The notes: generated from the sequence alone by a model not told the origin. Numbered from the stretch's first letter, positions 14,983 through 29,238 are shown. The stretch: DNA of 64,000 nucleotides from Lysinibacillus sp. G4S2 (GCF_030348505.1 NZ_JAUCFJ010000002.1:2794001-2858000), one strand, 5' to 3'. Numbers and translations: made by a program.

Positions 14983-15021
14983 ACAATCAGTATCAAAAAC
15001 TTTCTTTTTTTTGAATAGATG

Positions 15022-15109
15022 TTCCCTACGCTGGTACGAGCCAAATCAGGTTCAAAGGGTCAGCGTCTATCGGACACAATCTCAGCTGGCAACTACCAGT
15101 CCCCCTACA
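15022..15109 (-). ncRNA. TPP riboswitch (THI element)
   Basis: Minus-strand RNA has the conserved THI landmarks in order: GTAGGGGGACTGG, GCTGAGA, GACCCTTTGAACCTGAT and TACCAGCGTAGGGAA. Flanking ATGT/ACAT bases extend the closing stem. It senses thiamine pyrophosphate and controls the five-gene operon below it. Confidence 0.97.
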
Positions 15110-15177
15110 TTCTTTCCATATGAACTTTTCGTGATTATTATACCCATATCTATCTGTAAATGACAAGGGTCTCTTTA

Positions 15178-16365
15178 CTAAAAGCGCTGTAAATATAATT
15201 TAACAGCCCCATCTCTCTCTTCAAGAGTTCCATCTTCTAAAATATATTTTTCATTTACCCCAAATAACTGCAATGTCCCTTCTTTTGTAAAACGTGGATT
15301 AAAGAGAACTAGTTGAACATCTTTAAAGTCGGGAAGCGATGATAAAGAGCCATCTTCTACTTTGTATAACTTAAATCGAGATTTATCCTCATTTGGTACA
15401 AACTCATTTAGAGCAAGTTTATTCTTGTAGACAGCTAAAGAAAAAGCCTTTTTACCATCAATCTTATGGTAAGATCCATCTACTAAATCAACATAACCTG
15501 TCTCTAAGCTTTTTCCATTTTTAAAGGAAGCATAAATTTTTTGGTCGGTAAGTGCAATGTCCAACGTTCCTTTAAAAGGTAATTCGTATTGCTTCTCTTT
15601 TTCTGTTCCAACATCATAGAGCGTAAAGCGCACCACTTCTTCACCATCTTTTTTAACGACTTCTGGTATAAGCAACTGATTATCCTGGTAAATCGGCTGA
15701 CTTACTGAACTATTATCAAAGAATTGTTTATATTGTTTTACCTCGTTTGTACGTAAATTCGTCAAGCTATAAATAGTTTGACCTTTTTTTGTATCATTTT
15801 TATCTGTCAATAGTATATCATCATCTAAATCTATAAAAGAACTAGTAGAAAATTCTTTGACCTCTAACGTCTCCCTATTTTTAACGAAAACATCCTCCTC
15901 TTTACCATCACCCATCCAAACAAGCCAGTTTTCATTCACGAGAATCTTTGAAATAGGCGATTCACCCTTCATCTCAACTTTTTCAATTTGTGTATCGATT
16001 GCATAAGAATAAATGTTACCTCCTTCGTAGTAAAAGAAAGAGTTTGTTGCATCATCAAATATAGCTGTGAATAACGTTTCAGTAGAACGACCTGGTATAC
16101 TAATTTCTTCATAAGTTCGATCAGTTACTTGCGAAACAATCAATTGTTCTATACCGTCTTCTATAAATGGATAACTTAGCAAGATTGTAAGAGCCAAGGC
16201 TGAAACTCCAACTACTACAGGCTTCCACCCATGTTTTTTTACAGGCTGTTGCTGCTGGACAAATCTATCATGCGCCGCCGATAAGATTCCTTCTTTTTTC
16301 TGGGTGGTTAATTCTATATTGTCGGGTATTATATCCTTCAATCGTTCATGTAAATTCGTTTCCAT
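15178..16365 (-). CDS. anti-sigma-like membrane protein
   Basis: 395 residues. About 47 residues of cytoplasmic N-terminus (NLHERLKDIIPDNIELTTQKK) are followed by one membrane helix (PVVVGVSALALTILLSYPFI) and a large extracellular domain of repeated beta-like strands (FFYYEGGNIYSYAID, WLVWMGDGKEE), suggesting a beta-propeller or similar sensor. The gene overlaps the ECF sigma gene by 20 bases, the usual arrangement for a cognate anti-sigma factor. No zinc HxxxCxxC motif is seen. The signal sensed is unknown. Confidence 0.7.
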   Translation of the reverse strand: METNLHERLKDIIPDNIELTTQKKEGILSAAHDRFVQQQQPVKKHGWKPVVVGVSALALTILLSYPFIEDGIEQLIVSQVTDRTYEEISIPGRSTETLFTAIFDDATNSFFYYEGGNIYSYAIDTQIEKVEMKGESPISKILVNENWLVWMGDGKEEDVFVKNRETLEVKEFSTSSFIDLDDDILLTDKNDTKKGQTIYSLTNLRTNEVKQYKQFFDNSSVSQPIYQDNQLLIPEVVKKDGEEVVRFTLYDVGTEKEKQYELPFKGTLDIALTDQKIYASFKNGKSLETGYVDLVDGSYHKIDGKKAFSLAVYKNKLALNEFVPNEDKSRFKLYKVEDGSLSSLPDFKDVQLVLFNPRFTKEGTLQLFGVNEKYILEDGTLEERDGAVKLYLQRF

Positions 16366-16879
16366 TATAAAACCCCTCCTTTTCCAATTGAATGCCTACC
16401 CGTTTTCTCCCCCTTGCTAGCCTTGTCTTCACTGTGTTAACGGAACATTGTAAAACTAATGCAATGTCGTTCACCGAAAGTTCATCATAATAATAAAGCC
16501 AAAGTACTTCTCGATATTTTGTTTCTAATGTAGTAATAGTGTCAGCAATAACATCTATCTCTTCTTTCTTTAAAATTTCTGATTCCGCTGAAATTGAGGT
16601 ATCACGCTTTTTAAAAAAACTTGTCAATTCAGTTTTTCTATACGCCCAACTTTTAAAGTAATTATGACATTCGTTCACGACCATACGATATAAGTATGTT
16701 TTTACACTAGAACGCCCTTCAAATTGCTCCATTTGAATGTAATATCGAATAAACACTTCTTGCACAATATCCTCTGCTTTCTCTTTACTTTTTACATATG
16801 TATAAGCTAGTCGTAGTAAGTAATTACCGTATAAATCCATAGCTTCACGTAGCTGTGCATCTCTTTGTTGTTTTTCCAA
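16346..16879 (-). CDS. ECF RNA polymerase sigma factor
   Basis: 177 residues from TTG at 16879, seven bases after GGGAGG; the longer frame at 16918 lacks a site. Region 2 (LRLAYTYVKSKEKAEDIVQEVFIRYY, quoted in part) carries the core-binding DIVQEVF, and region 4 (YREVLWLYYYDELSVNDIA, then VNTVKTRLARGRKRV) is the helix-turn-helix for -35 recognition. Small two-domain size fits group 4 sigma-70 factors. It is co-transcribed with the overlapping membrane anti-sigma candidate. Confidence 0.93.
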   Translation of the reverse strand: MEKQQRDAQLREAMDLYGNYLLRLAYTYVKSKEKAEDIVQEVFIRYYIQMEQFEGRSSVKTYLYRMVVNECHNYFKSWAYRKTELTSFFKKRDTSISAESEILKKEEIDVIADTITTLETKYREVLWLYYYDELSVNDIALVLQCSVNTVKTRLARGRKRVGIQLEKEGFYNGNEFT

Positions 16880-16948
16880 CGTATATCCTCCCTTCATTCG
16901 ATTGTATAAGTTAGACAAAGCACAAAGCTTGTTGGTTTCAATTTACAT

Positions 16949-16981
16949 AAAAAAACCCAGCTCTCAAAAAGAGCATGGGCT
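16949..16981 (-). terminator. terminator after parC
   Basis: Minus strand AGCCCATGCTCT / AGAGCTGGGTTTTTTT; lies just past the parC stop. Confidence 0.85.
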
Positions 16982-16993
16982 AGAAAATTACTT

Positions 16994-22036
<5,043 letters not shown>

Positions 22037-22639
22037 ATGTTAAATGGACTTATTATTTTATGTGCTTATCTAATCGGCTCTATACCTTCAGGATTATGGA
22101 TAGGCAAAATTTTTTATAAAACAGATATTCGTGAACATGGTAGCGGGAATTTAGGGGCGACGAATACATTCCGTATTTTAGGGAAAAAAGCAGGAATAGT
22201 TGTTACAGTTATGGATGTTTTAAAAGGTACAGCAGCAGTATTACTCGTTGCACTGCCAGTATTTTCGGATGTATCAATTCACGCATTAATCCTTGGACTT
22301 GTAGCGGTTGTTGGTCATATGTTCCCTATCTTTGCGAGTTTCCGCGGTGGAAAAGCTGTGGCAACATCAGCAGGAGTCCTCTTAGGATATACATGGCCCC
22401 TATTTGTCTTACTATTTATTACTTTTTTCGTTACATTAAAACTAACGAAAATTGTCAGCTTAACTTCTATGATTGCCGCTTTAGTAGCACTAATTTATTC
22501 AATCGTTTATTATTTTGTTACAGGTGATATTGCGTTAGGTTTTTTAGTAGCATGTTTATTTAGCTTTATCATTTATCGTCACCGAGCGAATATTGGCCGC
22601 ATTAAAAATGGGACCGAACCAAAGGTGAAATGGCTGTAG
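22037..22639 (+). CDS. plsY: acyl-phosphate glycerol-3-phosphate acyltransferase
   Basis: 200 residues with five membrane helices. The three PlsY loops are visible: [10 protein letters not shown] near the start, [19 protein letters not shown] and [12 protein letters not shown] (GGKAVAT is the phosphate-binding loop). It transfers an acyl group from acyl-phosphate to glycerol-3-phosphate, the first step of phospholipid synthesis in Gram-positive bacteria. ATG after GAAAGGAG. Followed 19 bases later by the HesB-like gene. Confidence 0.96.
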   Translation: MLNGLIILCAYLIGSIPSGLWIGKIFYKTDIREHGSGNLGATNTFRILGKKAGIVVTVMDVLKGTAAVLLVALPVFSDVSIHALILGLVAVVGHMFPIFASFRGGKAVATSAGVLLGYTWPLFVLLFITFFVTLKLTKIVSLTSMIAALVALIYSIVYYFVTGDIALGFLVACLFSFIIYRHRANIGRIKNGTEPKVKWL

Positions 22640-22658
22640 CAAAGAGAGGAGCATTCTA

Positions 22659-22949
22659 TTGAATATTTTACTAACAGATGAAGCCCTGCAATGGTTTAAA
22701 CGAGAGATGGAAGTAGAAACAGGAGATACGATTCGTTTTTATGCAAGATATGGTGGTTCCAGTCCTTTTCACGAAGGCTTTTCTCTTGGTATGACACGTG
22801 AAGAACCAATCGAAATCGGTGTAAAGACCGTAATAGATGGTATCACCTACTACATCGATGAAAAAGATTTATGGTTTTTCAATGATCACAATTTACATGT
22901 AGATATTGATGCTACAATAGACGAATTAAAGTATGATTATCGTAAATAA
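22659..22949 (+). CDS. HesB/YneR-like protein
   Basis: 96 residues, TTG start after AGAGAGGAGC. The fold is that of HesB/IscA relatives (TDEALQWFKREMEV, TIRFYARYGGSSPFHEGFSLG, DLWFFNDHNLHVDID), but the conserved iron-sulfur Cys residues of IscA are absent, as in B. subtilis YneR. In B. subtilis yneR likewise lies near plsY and parEC. Function not established; cluster assembly is unlikely without the cysteines. Confidence 0.85.
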   Translation: MNILLTDEALQWFKREMEVETGDTIRFYARYGGSSPFHEGFSLGMTREEPIEIGVKTVIDGITYYIDEKDLWFFNDHNLHVDIDATIDELKYDYRK

Positions 22950-22989
22950 AGCAGTGTTTCCTTCGTTTACTCGGGGGAAATACTGCTTT
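22950..22989 (+). terminator. terminator after the HesB-like gene
   Basis: AGCAGTGTTTCC / GGGAAATACTGCT with a long loop and TTTTCTTTTT. Confidence 0.75.
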
Positions 22990-23032
22990 TCTTTTTAATC
23001 CAAAGATTTATATGAATTCAATTCCATACTTG

Positions 23033-23062
23033 GTTTATCTCTTCTGAAAGTTGTGCATTCTA
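23033..23062 (+). promoter_or_regulatory. candidate sigma-G promoter of the germination operon
   Basis: GTTTA, 18 bases, CATTCTA. The -10 box matches the forespore consensus CATWHTA fully and the -35 box matches GHATR at four of five places. It lies 35 bases before the gerAA start; gerA-type operons are sigma-G controlled. Confidence 0.6.
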
Positions 23063-23096
23063 GAGGTGTGAACACAAACTTGAGGAGGAAAGAAAA

Positions 23097-24683
23097 ATGT
23101 CAATTTCTAAAGCAACGAATACCTCCCAATCAACTTCAAACAATGACCTACTGTCTAGCTCACTTTCTCAAAATATGAAGGTGATTAAAAATACACTGGG
23201 GAATAGTAATGACATTATTATACGAGAAATTACGCTTGGTACAGCTGAAAAAAATACACAAACAAGTGAAATTATGATTGGTAAAGCTGAACAACATGCA
23301 ATGGTCATTATCAATATTGATGGTTTATCCGATAAAACAATCATTTCTGATTCTGTGATTGATAAGCTGATGCAAGAAGTTGAAGAAGCTCAAGACACAG
23401 ACGTAGAGACCATAAAAGAGTATGTAAAAGAATCTTGTTTAACAGTCGGCGATGTCAATGAAATTTTGAATTTCACAACACTGTACGATTCTATTTTGAA
23501 TGGAGATACCGTCATCTTATTAGATGGTGTTACAACTGGCATAGCCACTAGTACAAAAAGTGCAAAAGATAGAGCTATTACTGAACCATCAACAGAATCC
23601 GTTATTAGAGGTCCACGCGAGTCCTTTACAGAAACTTTACGTACTAACACGGCTCTTATCCGTCGAAAAATTAAAAGTCCAAATCTCTGGATAAAGTCCC
23701 GTGTTATCGGAGAGGTCACTAAAACGGATGTTGCTGTTATGTATTTAAACGGCATTGCCAATGACAAAATCGTGGCCGAGGTTCTTTCTCGATTAGATCG
23801 CATTAATATAGACGGAATTTTGGAAGGTGGCTATATCGAAGATTTTATTCAAGATTCTAAATTCTCTATATTCCCAACTGTCTATAATACTGAACGACCC
23901 GATGTCATTGCGGGAGAATTATTAGATGGTAAAGTTGCTATTTTAGTGGACGGTACACCATTTGTCTTAGCTGTACCTGCACTTTTTACAACCTTTTTAC
24001 AATCTGCTGAAGATTACTATCAAAATTGGTTCATTAGTTCTTTAGTGCGCATATTAAGATTTTTTGGTGTTGGCCTTGCGTTAATGGCACCTTCTCTCTA
24101 TGTGGCCATCACAACTTTCCATCAAGAAATGCTACCAACACCGATGCTCATCAGTATTGCGTCTCAACGAGAAGGAGTCCCCTTCCCCGCAGTTGTCGAA
24201 GCACTCATGATGGAGATTGCCTTTGAGATATTACGAGAAGCGGGTCTTCGAATGCCAAGAACTATTGGACCAGCAGTATCTATTGTAGGAACTTTAGTCA
24301 TCGGTCAAGCCGCTGTAGAAGCAGGGATTGTATCAGCTGTAATGGTCATTATTGTAGCACTAACAGCTATTTGTAGTTTCTTGTTCCCCGCTTACGGCTT
24401 ATCTAATACCATTCGTCTTTTACGTTTCCCATTAATGATATTAGCAGCGATGTTAGGCTTATTCGGAGTGATGTTTGGTATGATGATCATCATTATTCAC
24501 TTATGTAGCATACGAACTTTTGGTGTTCCTTATTTAAGTCCATTTGGGCCATTAATCTTAAAGGATCAAAAAGATGCCTTAGTCTTGTTTCCTCGCAGAG
24601 CTCTATTGACTCGACCGCGTTTAATTAGTCAAAAAAACAATGTAAGAGGGCATAAATATTTTAGTGTTAAAAAAAGGAATTAA
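23097..24683 (+). CDS. GerA-type germinant receptor subunit A
   Basis: 528 residues. Hydrophilic N-terminal domain (about 1-290: IIREITLGTAEKN, DTVILLDGVTTG, ESVIRGPRESFTETLRTN, DGILEGGYIEDFIQD) followed by a membrane domain with about five helices (LALMAPSLYVAITTFHQEM, GPAVSIVGTLVIGQAAVEAG). PRESFTE and PFPAVVEALMMEI-type blocks are diagnostic of GerAA/GerKA/GerBA. Receptors of this kind sit in the spore inner membrane and respond to amino acids or sugars. ATG after TGAGGAGGAAAGAAAA. First gene of an A-C-D-B operon. Confidence 0.95.
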   Translation: MSISKATNTSQSTSNNDLLSSSLSQNMKVIKNTLGNSNDIIIREITLGTAEKNTQTSEIMIGKAEQHAMVIINIDGLSDKTIISDSVIDKLMQEVEEAQDTDVETIKEYVKESCLTVGDVNEILNFTTLYDSILNGDTVILLDGVTTGIATSTKSAKDRAITEPSTESVIRGPRESFTETLRTNTALIRRKIKSPNLWIKSRVIGEVTKTDVAVMYLNGIANDKIVAEVLSRLDRINIDGILEGGYIEDFIQDSKFSIFPTVYNTERPDVIAGELLDGKVAILVDGTPFVLAVPALFTTFLQSAEDYYQNWFISSLVRILRFFGVGLALMAPSLYVAITTFHQEMLPTPMLISIASQREGVPFPAVVEALMMEIAFEILREAGLRMPRTIGPAVSIVGTLVIGQAAVEAGIVSAVMVIIVALTAICSFLFPAYGLSNTIRLLRFPLMILAAMLGLFGVMFGMMIIIIHLCSIRTFGVPYLSPFGPLILKDQKDALVLFPRRALLTRPRLISQKNNVRGHKYFSVKKRN

Positions 24684-24708
24684 AGAATGTGTAAGCGAGG
24701 AATAGACC

Positions 24709-25908
24709 ATGTCAAAATTTAAAACTATATGCTTACTTTTGATTGTTTCTTTATTTTTAAGTGGTTGCTGGAGTAAACGAGAACTCAATGAATTAGCAAT
24801 TGTCTCGGCACTAGGAATAGATAAAGTAGATGATGAATTCGATGTAACTGTTCAAATAGTGGTTCCTGGTGAAATTTCATCTAAAGCTCCTACTAGTGGG
24901 CGATCACCTGTTATTACCCATCATGCAAAGGGCAAAACTATCTTCGAAGCTATCCGAAAAATGACAACATTATCGACAAGGAAGATTTATTTTGCCCATA
25001 CACAAGTAGTTATTTTGGGGGATGATTTGGCGAAAGAAGGAATTGGCGAGGCATTAGATTTAATTTCTAGAGATCATGAATTCAGAAATGATTTCGATGT
25101 TATCATTGCTCACGAGGCAACTGCAAAAGACGTCTTAAATATATTAACACCCGTTGAAAAAGTACCTGCTAATAAAATTATTAATTCACTTAGGACATCT
25201 CAAAAAGCTTGGGGTTCTACGATTTCCATTAATATTGATGAATTAGTAAGTACTTTAAGTAGTAACGAAAAAAGTCCACTCATCCCTGCCATTGAAATAC
25301 AAGGGGATGCAGCATTAGGAATGAGTAAAGCCAATATTAATAAAGTAGAAACGCCAGTGATATTAAAGTATGCCGGATTAGCAGTATTCAAAGGAGATAA
25401 ATACGTTGGGCTTTTAACAGATAAAGAAAGTCAAAGTGTAAGTTTTTTAAGTGACAAAATACAAAGTACAATTGAAATTATTGCTTGTCCTAAGGGAGGT
25501 ACAATAGCAACAGAAATTACGAAATCAAAAACAAAAATAAAGGGTAAGTTTGAAAAAGATGCGCCCAAAATTAATGTTCATATAGAAGTTGAGCAAAATG
25601 TTGGAGAAGTAGAATGTAAAATCAACCTTACTTCCCATAAAAATATTGATTACGTAAATAAAAAAACGGAAGAACTTATTAAAAAACGAATCGAAAAAAC
25701 AATCACTACAATTCAGCAAACTTATCGAGCCGATATTTTTGGATTTGGTGAAGAACTACACCGGGCAGATCCTGAAAAATGGAAAAAAATTAAAAATGAC
25801 TGGCCAACCATATTCCAAGATCTACCGGTTAATGTTGAAGTACATGTCAGAACAAAAGGACTAGGAACAATGCAAAATTCATTTTTGAATAAGAAAAAGA
25901 AGGAATAA
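24709..25908 (+). CDS. GerA-type germinant receptor subunit C (lipoprotein)
   Basis: 399 residues; signal peptide with lipobox LFLSGC followed by WSKRELNELAIVSALGIDK, the family signature of GerAC/GerKC. The rest is the three-domain GerC fold without further membrane segments; GerC is anchored by diacylglycerol (Lgt-dependent) on the outer face of the spore inner membrane. It lies 25 bases after subunit A and four bases before the small D gene. Confidence 0.95.
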   Translation: MSKFKTICLLLIVSLFLSGCWSKRELNELAIVSALGIDKVDDEFDVTVQIVVPGEISSKAPTSGRSPVITHHAKGKTIFEAIRKMTTLSTRKIYFAHTQVVILGDDLAKEGIGEALDLISRDHEFRNDFDVIIAHEATAKDVLNILTPVEKVPANKIINSLRTSQKAWGSTISINIDELVSTLSSNEKSPLIPAIEIQGDAALGMSKANINKVETPVILKYAGLAVFKGDKYVGLLTDKESQSVSFLSDKIQSTIEIIACPKGGTIATEITKSKTKIKGKFEKDAPKINVHIEVEQNVGEVECKINLTSHKNIDYVNKKTEELIKKRIEKTITTIQQTYRADIFGFGEELHRADPEKWKKIKNDWPTIFQDLPVNVEVHVRTKGLGTMQNSFLNKKKKE

Positions 25909-25911
25909 GAT

Positions 25912-26145
25912 ATGGTTGTAACAATATTCATAGTCATTATTTCAATTGTTCTTGCCTATGCTTTTATTCCTAAACTTCAAAAAAATAACGAAACGAAAAC
26001 AATTGTTATTTTTTCGATTTTTTTATTGATCGGTACTGCATTAAATATCGGCATTGCTTTAAATCTTAAAATTCCAAGCCCAATAGACTTGATTACCTTT
26101 ATCTTTACTCCAATTAAAGAGTTCATCGTTTCACTGTCAAAATAA
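25912..26145 (+). CDS. small two-span protein of a germinant receptor operon (GerD-subunit-like)
   Basis: 77 residues with two hydrophobic helices (VVTIFIVIISIVLAYAFI and IVIFSIFLLIGTALNIGIAL) and a short tail. Small two-helix 'D subunit' proteins of this size are encoded inside several gerA-type operons in Bacilli and modulate receptor activity. It must not be confused with the unrelated lipoprotein GerD. ATG at 25912 is three bases after the C-subunit stop, so it is probably translationally coupled. Confidence 0.75.
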   Translation: MVVTIFIVIISIVLAYAFIPKLQKNNETKTIVIFSIFLLIGTALNIGIALNLKIPSPIDLITFIFTPIKEFIVSLSK

Positions 26146-26176
26146 ATGAAGTAACTTTAAAAAGAAAGGGTAGTGC

Positions 26177-28840
26177 ATGATGAAAAAACAAATCATTAGT
26201 TCAAGACAATTTACTATCATTACCCTTCTTTTTACAGTTGGTACAGCCATTTTAATTATCCCTTCAAGTGTAACAAATGTAGCAAAGCAAGATGCCTGGA
26301 TAGCAACAAGTATCGGTGTCGGTTTAAGTTTTCTCTTAGTGAAGCTATACGTTACTTTAGGAAATCTGAATCCCACACTTACATTTACAGAGGCGAATGA
26401 AAAAATACTAGGTCGTTTTTTCGGAAAACTGACCGCAATTGGTTTTACCATTCTTACCTTTTTTGGTGCAGGTCAGTTATTATATTTTATTGGTAATTTC
26501 ATGTCAACGGAAGTGATGCCAGAGACGCCTCCTATGGCTTTTTCGTTGCTGTTTGGCATTATCATCATTTTTGCTGCATTCCAAGGGATCGAAGTCTTTG
26601 CACGTTCAACAGAAATACTTTTTCCAATATTTATGTTGGTTTTTATAATTTTTGTAGGTTTTATATCACCATTAATCCATTTTGAAAATTTACAGCCCAT
26701 ATTGGAAACTTCAAAAAAATCATTATTTATAGGCGTTATTCGATTTATGAGTATTTGTTCATTCCCTCTTGCCGCGCTATTAATACTTTACCCATCTACT
26801 GTCAACGTTCATAAGTCCGCACACATAGGATTTTATATTGGGACAGCTATTGGAGGTATTGTTTTAATTATCATCGTCTCACTTTGTCTCCTTGTCATAG
26901 GTCCATCAAATACTGCTAATCGGACATTTCCTAGCTATGCATTAGCGCAAAGAATTTCAATCGGGCATTTTTTGCAACGTGTTGAAATTATTATGGCAGC
27001 CATGTGGATCATATCTATTTATATTAAAACGTTTATGTATTTTTATGCCTCCGTAATCGGCATAGCACAAATATGTAAAATCAAAGATCATCGTCCGCTC
27101 ATTGTGCCACTCGGAATGATTAGTATTGGCTTTTCGCAAATTATTCATCCTGATATCGTCCATTCCAATACTTATAATAACGAAATTTGGCCTTTGTTTT
27201 GTGGTACCTTTGCAATTTTGTTACCGATAGTTTTACTAATCGCTGCAAAAATTCGCAATATTAATGGTAATCAAGGGAATACAAACTGTAATTGTAATAC
27301 ACAGAATGCAAGTAATAGCAATAACGGAAATGCTGCTAATAATGCAAGTGATAACAACTGCCAAAATACTGCAATGAATGGAAGTAATTGCAATTGCGGT
27401 AATGCTTCTAATAATGCAAGTGATAACAACAGCCTAAATGCTACACAGAATGAAACTAATAGCAATAGTGGAAGTGCTACTAATAATCCAAACGATAGCA
27501 ACGGTCAAAACGCTGTACAGAGTGGAAGTAATTGCAATAGCGGAAATACTGCTAATAATGCAAGTAATAACAATAGCCAAAATGCTGAAATGAATGGAAG
27601 TAATGGCAATAGCGGTAATGCTTCTAATAATGCAAGCAATAACAATAGCCAAAACGCAATGAATGGAAGTAATGGCAATAGCGGTAATGCTTCTAATAAT
27701 GCAAGCAATAACAATAGCCAAAACGCAATGAATGGAAGTAATGGCAATAGCGGTAATGCTTCTAATAATGCAAGCAATAACAACAGCCAAAACGCTGCTA
27801 CTAATACAAACAATAACAACTGCCAAAATGCTGCTCCTAATGCAAACAATAACAACAGCCAAAATTCTGCTACTAATTCAAGCAATAACAACAGCCAAAA
27901 CGCTGCTACTAATACAAACAATAACAACAGCCAAAATGCTACTATAAATACAAGCAATAACAACAGTCAAAATGCTACTGATAATGCTAGCAACAGCCAA
28001 AACGCTACTACTAATACAAACAATAGCAACAGCCAAAATGCTACTACAAATACAAGCAATAACAACAGTCAAAACGCTGCAAATAATGCAAGCGATAAAA
28101 ACAGTCAAAATGCTGCAATGAATGGAAGTAATTGCAATAGCGGAAATACTGCTAATAATGCAAGCAATAACCTTAGCCAAAATTCTGCTACTAACACTAG
28201 CAATAACAACAGCCAAAATTCTGCTACTAATACTAGCAATAACAACAATCAAAGTGCTGCTGCTAATGCAAGCGATAAAAACAGTCAAAATGCTGCTACT
28301 AATACAAACAATAACAACAGCCAAAATTCTGCTACTAATACAAACAATAACAACAGCCAAAATTCTGCTACTAACTCTAGCAATAACAACAATCAAAATG
28401 CTGCTACTAATACAAACAATAACAACAGCCAAAATTCTGCTACTAATGCGAGCGATAAAAACAGTCAAAATGCGGCTACTAATACTAGCAATAATAACAA
28501 TCAAAATGCTACTACTAATGCGAGCGATAAAAACAGTCAAAATGCGGCTACTAATACAAACAATAACAACAGCCAAAATGCTACTACTAATACAAACAAT
28601 AACAACAGTCAAAATGCTGCTACTAATGCGAGCGATAAAAACAGTCAAAATGCGGCTACTAATACTAGCAATAATAACAATCAAAATGCTGCTACTAATG
28701 CGAGCGATAAAAACAGTCAAAATGCGGCTACTAATACTAGCAATAACAACAGCCAAAATGCGGCTACTAATACTAGCAATAACAGCCAAAATGGTACGAC
28801 TAATATAGCAATAACAATAGCCAAAATGCGGAACTACTAA
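26177..28840 (+). CDS. GerA-type germinant receptor subunit B with a giant Asn-rich tail
   Basis: 887 residues as read. Residues 1-364 are a normal GerAB/GerKB subunit: ten membrane helices of the APC fold (ISSRQFTIITLLFTVGTAIL, AALLILYPSTVNVHKSA), which binds the germinant. Normal family length is about 365. After KIRNINGNQGN comes a tail of about 520 residues made almost only of Asn, Ser, Ala, Thr, Gln and Gly (SNNNSQNAATNT type), with a few Cys early and Asp-Lys pairs late. APC-fold topology places the tail on the core side. The frame is broken after 28806; the intended protein probably ended at 29150 (about 990 residues). ATG after AAAGAAAGGGTAGTGC. Confidence 0.9.
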   Translation: MMKKQIISSRQFTIITLLFTVGTAILIIPSSVTNVAKQDAWIATSIGVGLSFLLVKLYVTLGNLNPTLTFTEANEKILGRFFGKLTAIGFTILTFFGAGQLLYFIGNFMSTEVMPETPPMAFSLLFGIIIIFAAFQGIEVFARSTEILFPIFMLVFIIFVGFISPLIHFENLQPILETSKKSLFIGVIRFMSICSFPLAALLILYPSTVNVHKSAHIGFYIGTAIGGIVLIIIVSLCLLVIGPSNTANRTFPSYALAQRISIGHFLQRVEIIMAAMWIISIYIKTFMYFYASVIGIAQICKIKDHRPLIVPLGMISIGFSQIIHPDIVHSNTYNNEIWPLFCGTFAILLPIVLLIAAKIRNINGNQGNTNCNCNTQNASNSNNGNAANNASDNNCQNTAMNGSNCNCGNASNNASDNNSLNATQNETNSNSGSATNNPNDSNGQNAVQSGSNCNSGNTANNASNNNSQNAEMNGSNGNSGNASNNASNNNSQNAMNGSNGNSGNASNNASNNNSQNAMNGSNGNSGNASNNASNNNSQNAATNTNNNNCQNAAPNANNNNSQNSATNSSNNNSQNAATNTNNNNSQNATINTSNNNSQNATDNASNSQNATTNTNNSNSQNATTNTSNNNSQNAANNASDKNSQNAAMNGSNCNSGNTANNASNNLSQNSATNTSNNNSQNSATNTSNNNNQSAAANASDKNSQNAATNTNNNNSQNSATNTNNNNSQNSATNSSNNNNQNAATNTNNNNSQNSATNASDKNSQNAATNTSNNNNQNATTNASDKNSQNAATNTNNNNSQNATTNTNNNNSQNAATNASDKNSQNAATNTSNNNNQNAATNASDKNSQNAATNTSNNNSQNAATNTSNNSQNGTTNIAITIAKMRNY

Positions 28841-29100
28841 TACTAGCAATAACAACAGCAAAATACAGCTACTAATACTAGCAATAACAACAGCCAAAAT
28901 GCGGCTACATAATACTAGCAATAACAACAGCCAAAATGCGGCTACTAATACTAGCAATAACAATAATCAAAATGCTGCTACTAATGCGAGCGATAAAAAC
29001 AGTCAAAATGCTGCTACTAATACTAGCAATAACAACAATCAAAATACTGCTACTAATGCGAGCGATAAAAACAGCCAAAATGCTGCAAAGAACGAAAGTA
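27280..29100 (+). repeat. degenerate coding repeat of the GerB tail
   Basis: 36-base (12-codon) units encode variants of S(N/D)(N/K)N(S/N)QNA(A/T)TN(T/A); the first part has mixed 24-codon units with NGSNGNSGNASNN. Within 27590-27790 three nearly identical units follow each other, a sign of recent tandem duplication. The opposite strand is open too and gives a spurious Leu/Ile-rich frame. Confidence 0.9.
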
Positions 29101-29150
29101 ATACAAAAAATCAAAATGTATCTATCAATGAACATCCGCCAAAAAATTAG
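28841..29150 (+). pseudogene. displaced 3' end of the GerB tail after frameshifts
   Basis: From 28899 the same Asn/Ser/Gln/Ala repeat resumes in another frame and ends with a non-repetitive closing sequence, NESNTKNQNVSINEHPPKN, and stop at 29148-29150. Comparison with the repeat unit shows one base lost near 28809, two gained near 28838, one lost near 28860 and one gained near 28911. The unique closing sequence in repeat frame suggests this was the original C-terminus. Confidence 0.75.
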
Positions 29151-29169
29151 CAACATATTCGGATAAAAA

Positions 29170-29202
29170 AATGATGACCACGAAATAATCAAGGTCATCA
29201 TT
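29170..29202. terminator. bidirectional terminator between ger operon and metA
   Basis: AATGATGACC / GGTCATCATT with A run on the left and T run on the right; serves the convergent germination operon and metA. Confidence 0.88.
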
Positions 29203-29238
29203 TTACTTTACAATCGAGAGTTTATAAAAACCATGCGC

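Noticed and set aside
14781..15044. 87-residue frame across the thiY leader
   Set aside because: It overlaps the TPP riboswitch and its terminator and lacks a ribosome-binding site.
23390..23803. Minus-strand frame inside gerAA
   Set aside because: Shadow of the A-subunit gene with no start signal.
27505..28963. Long minus-strand Leu/Ile-rich frames opposite the GerB tail
   Set aside because: They are the antisense of the Asn-rich repeat (AAT/AAC read backwards gives ATT/GTT). No ribosome-binding site and no independent conservation signal.
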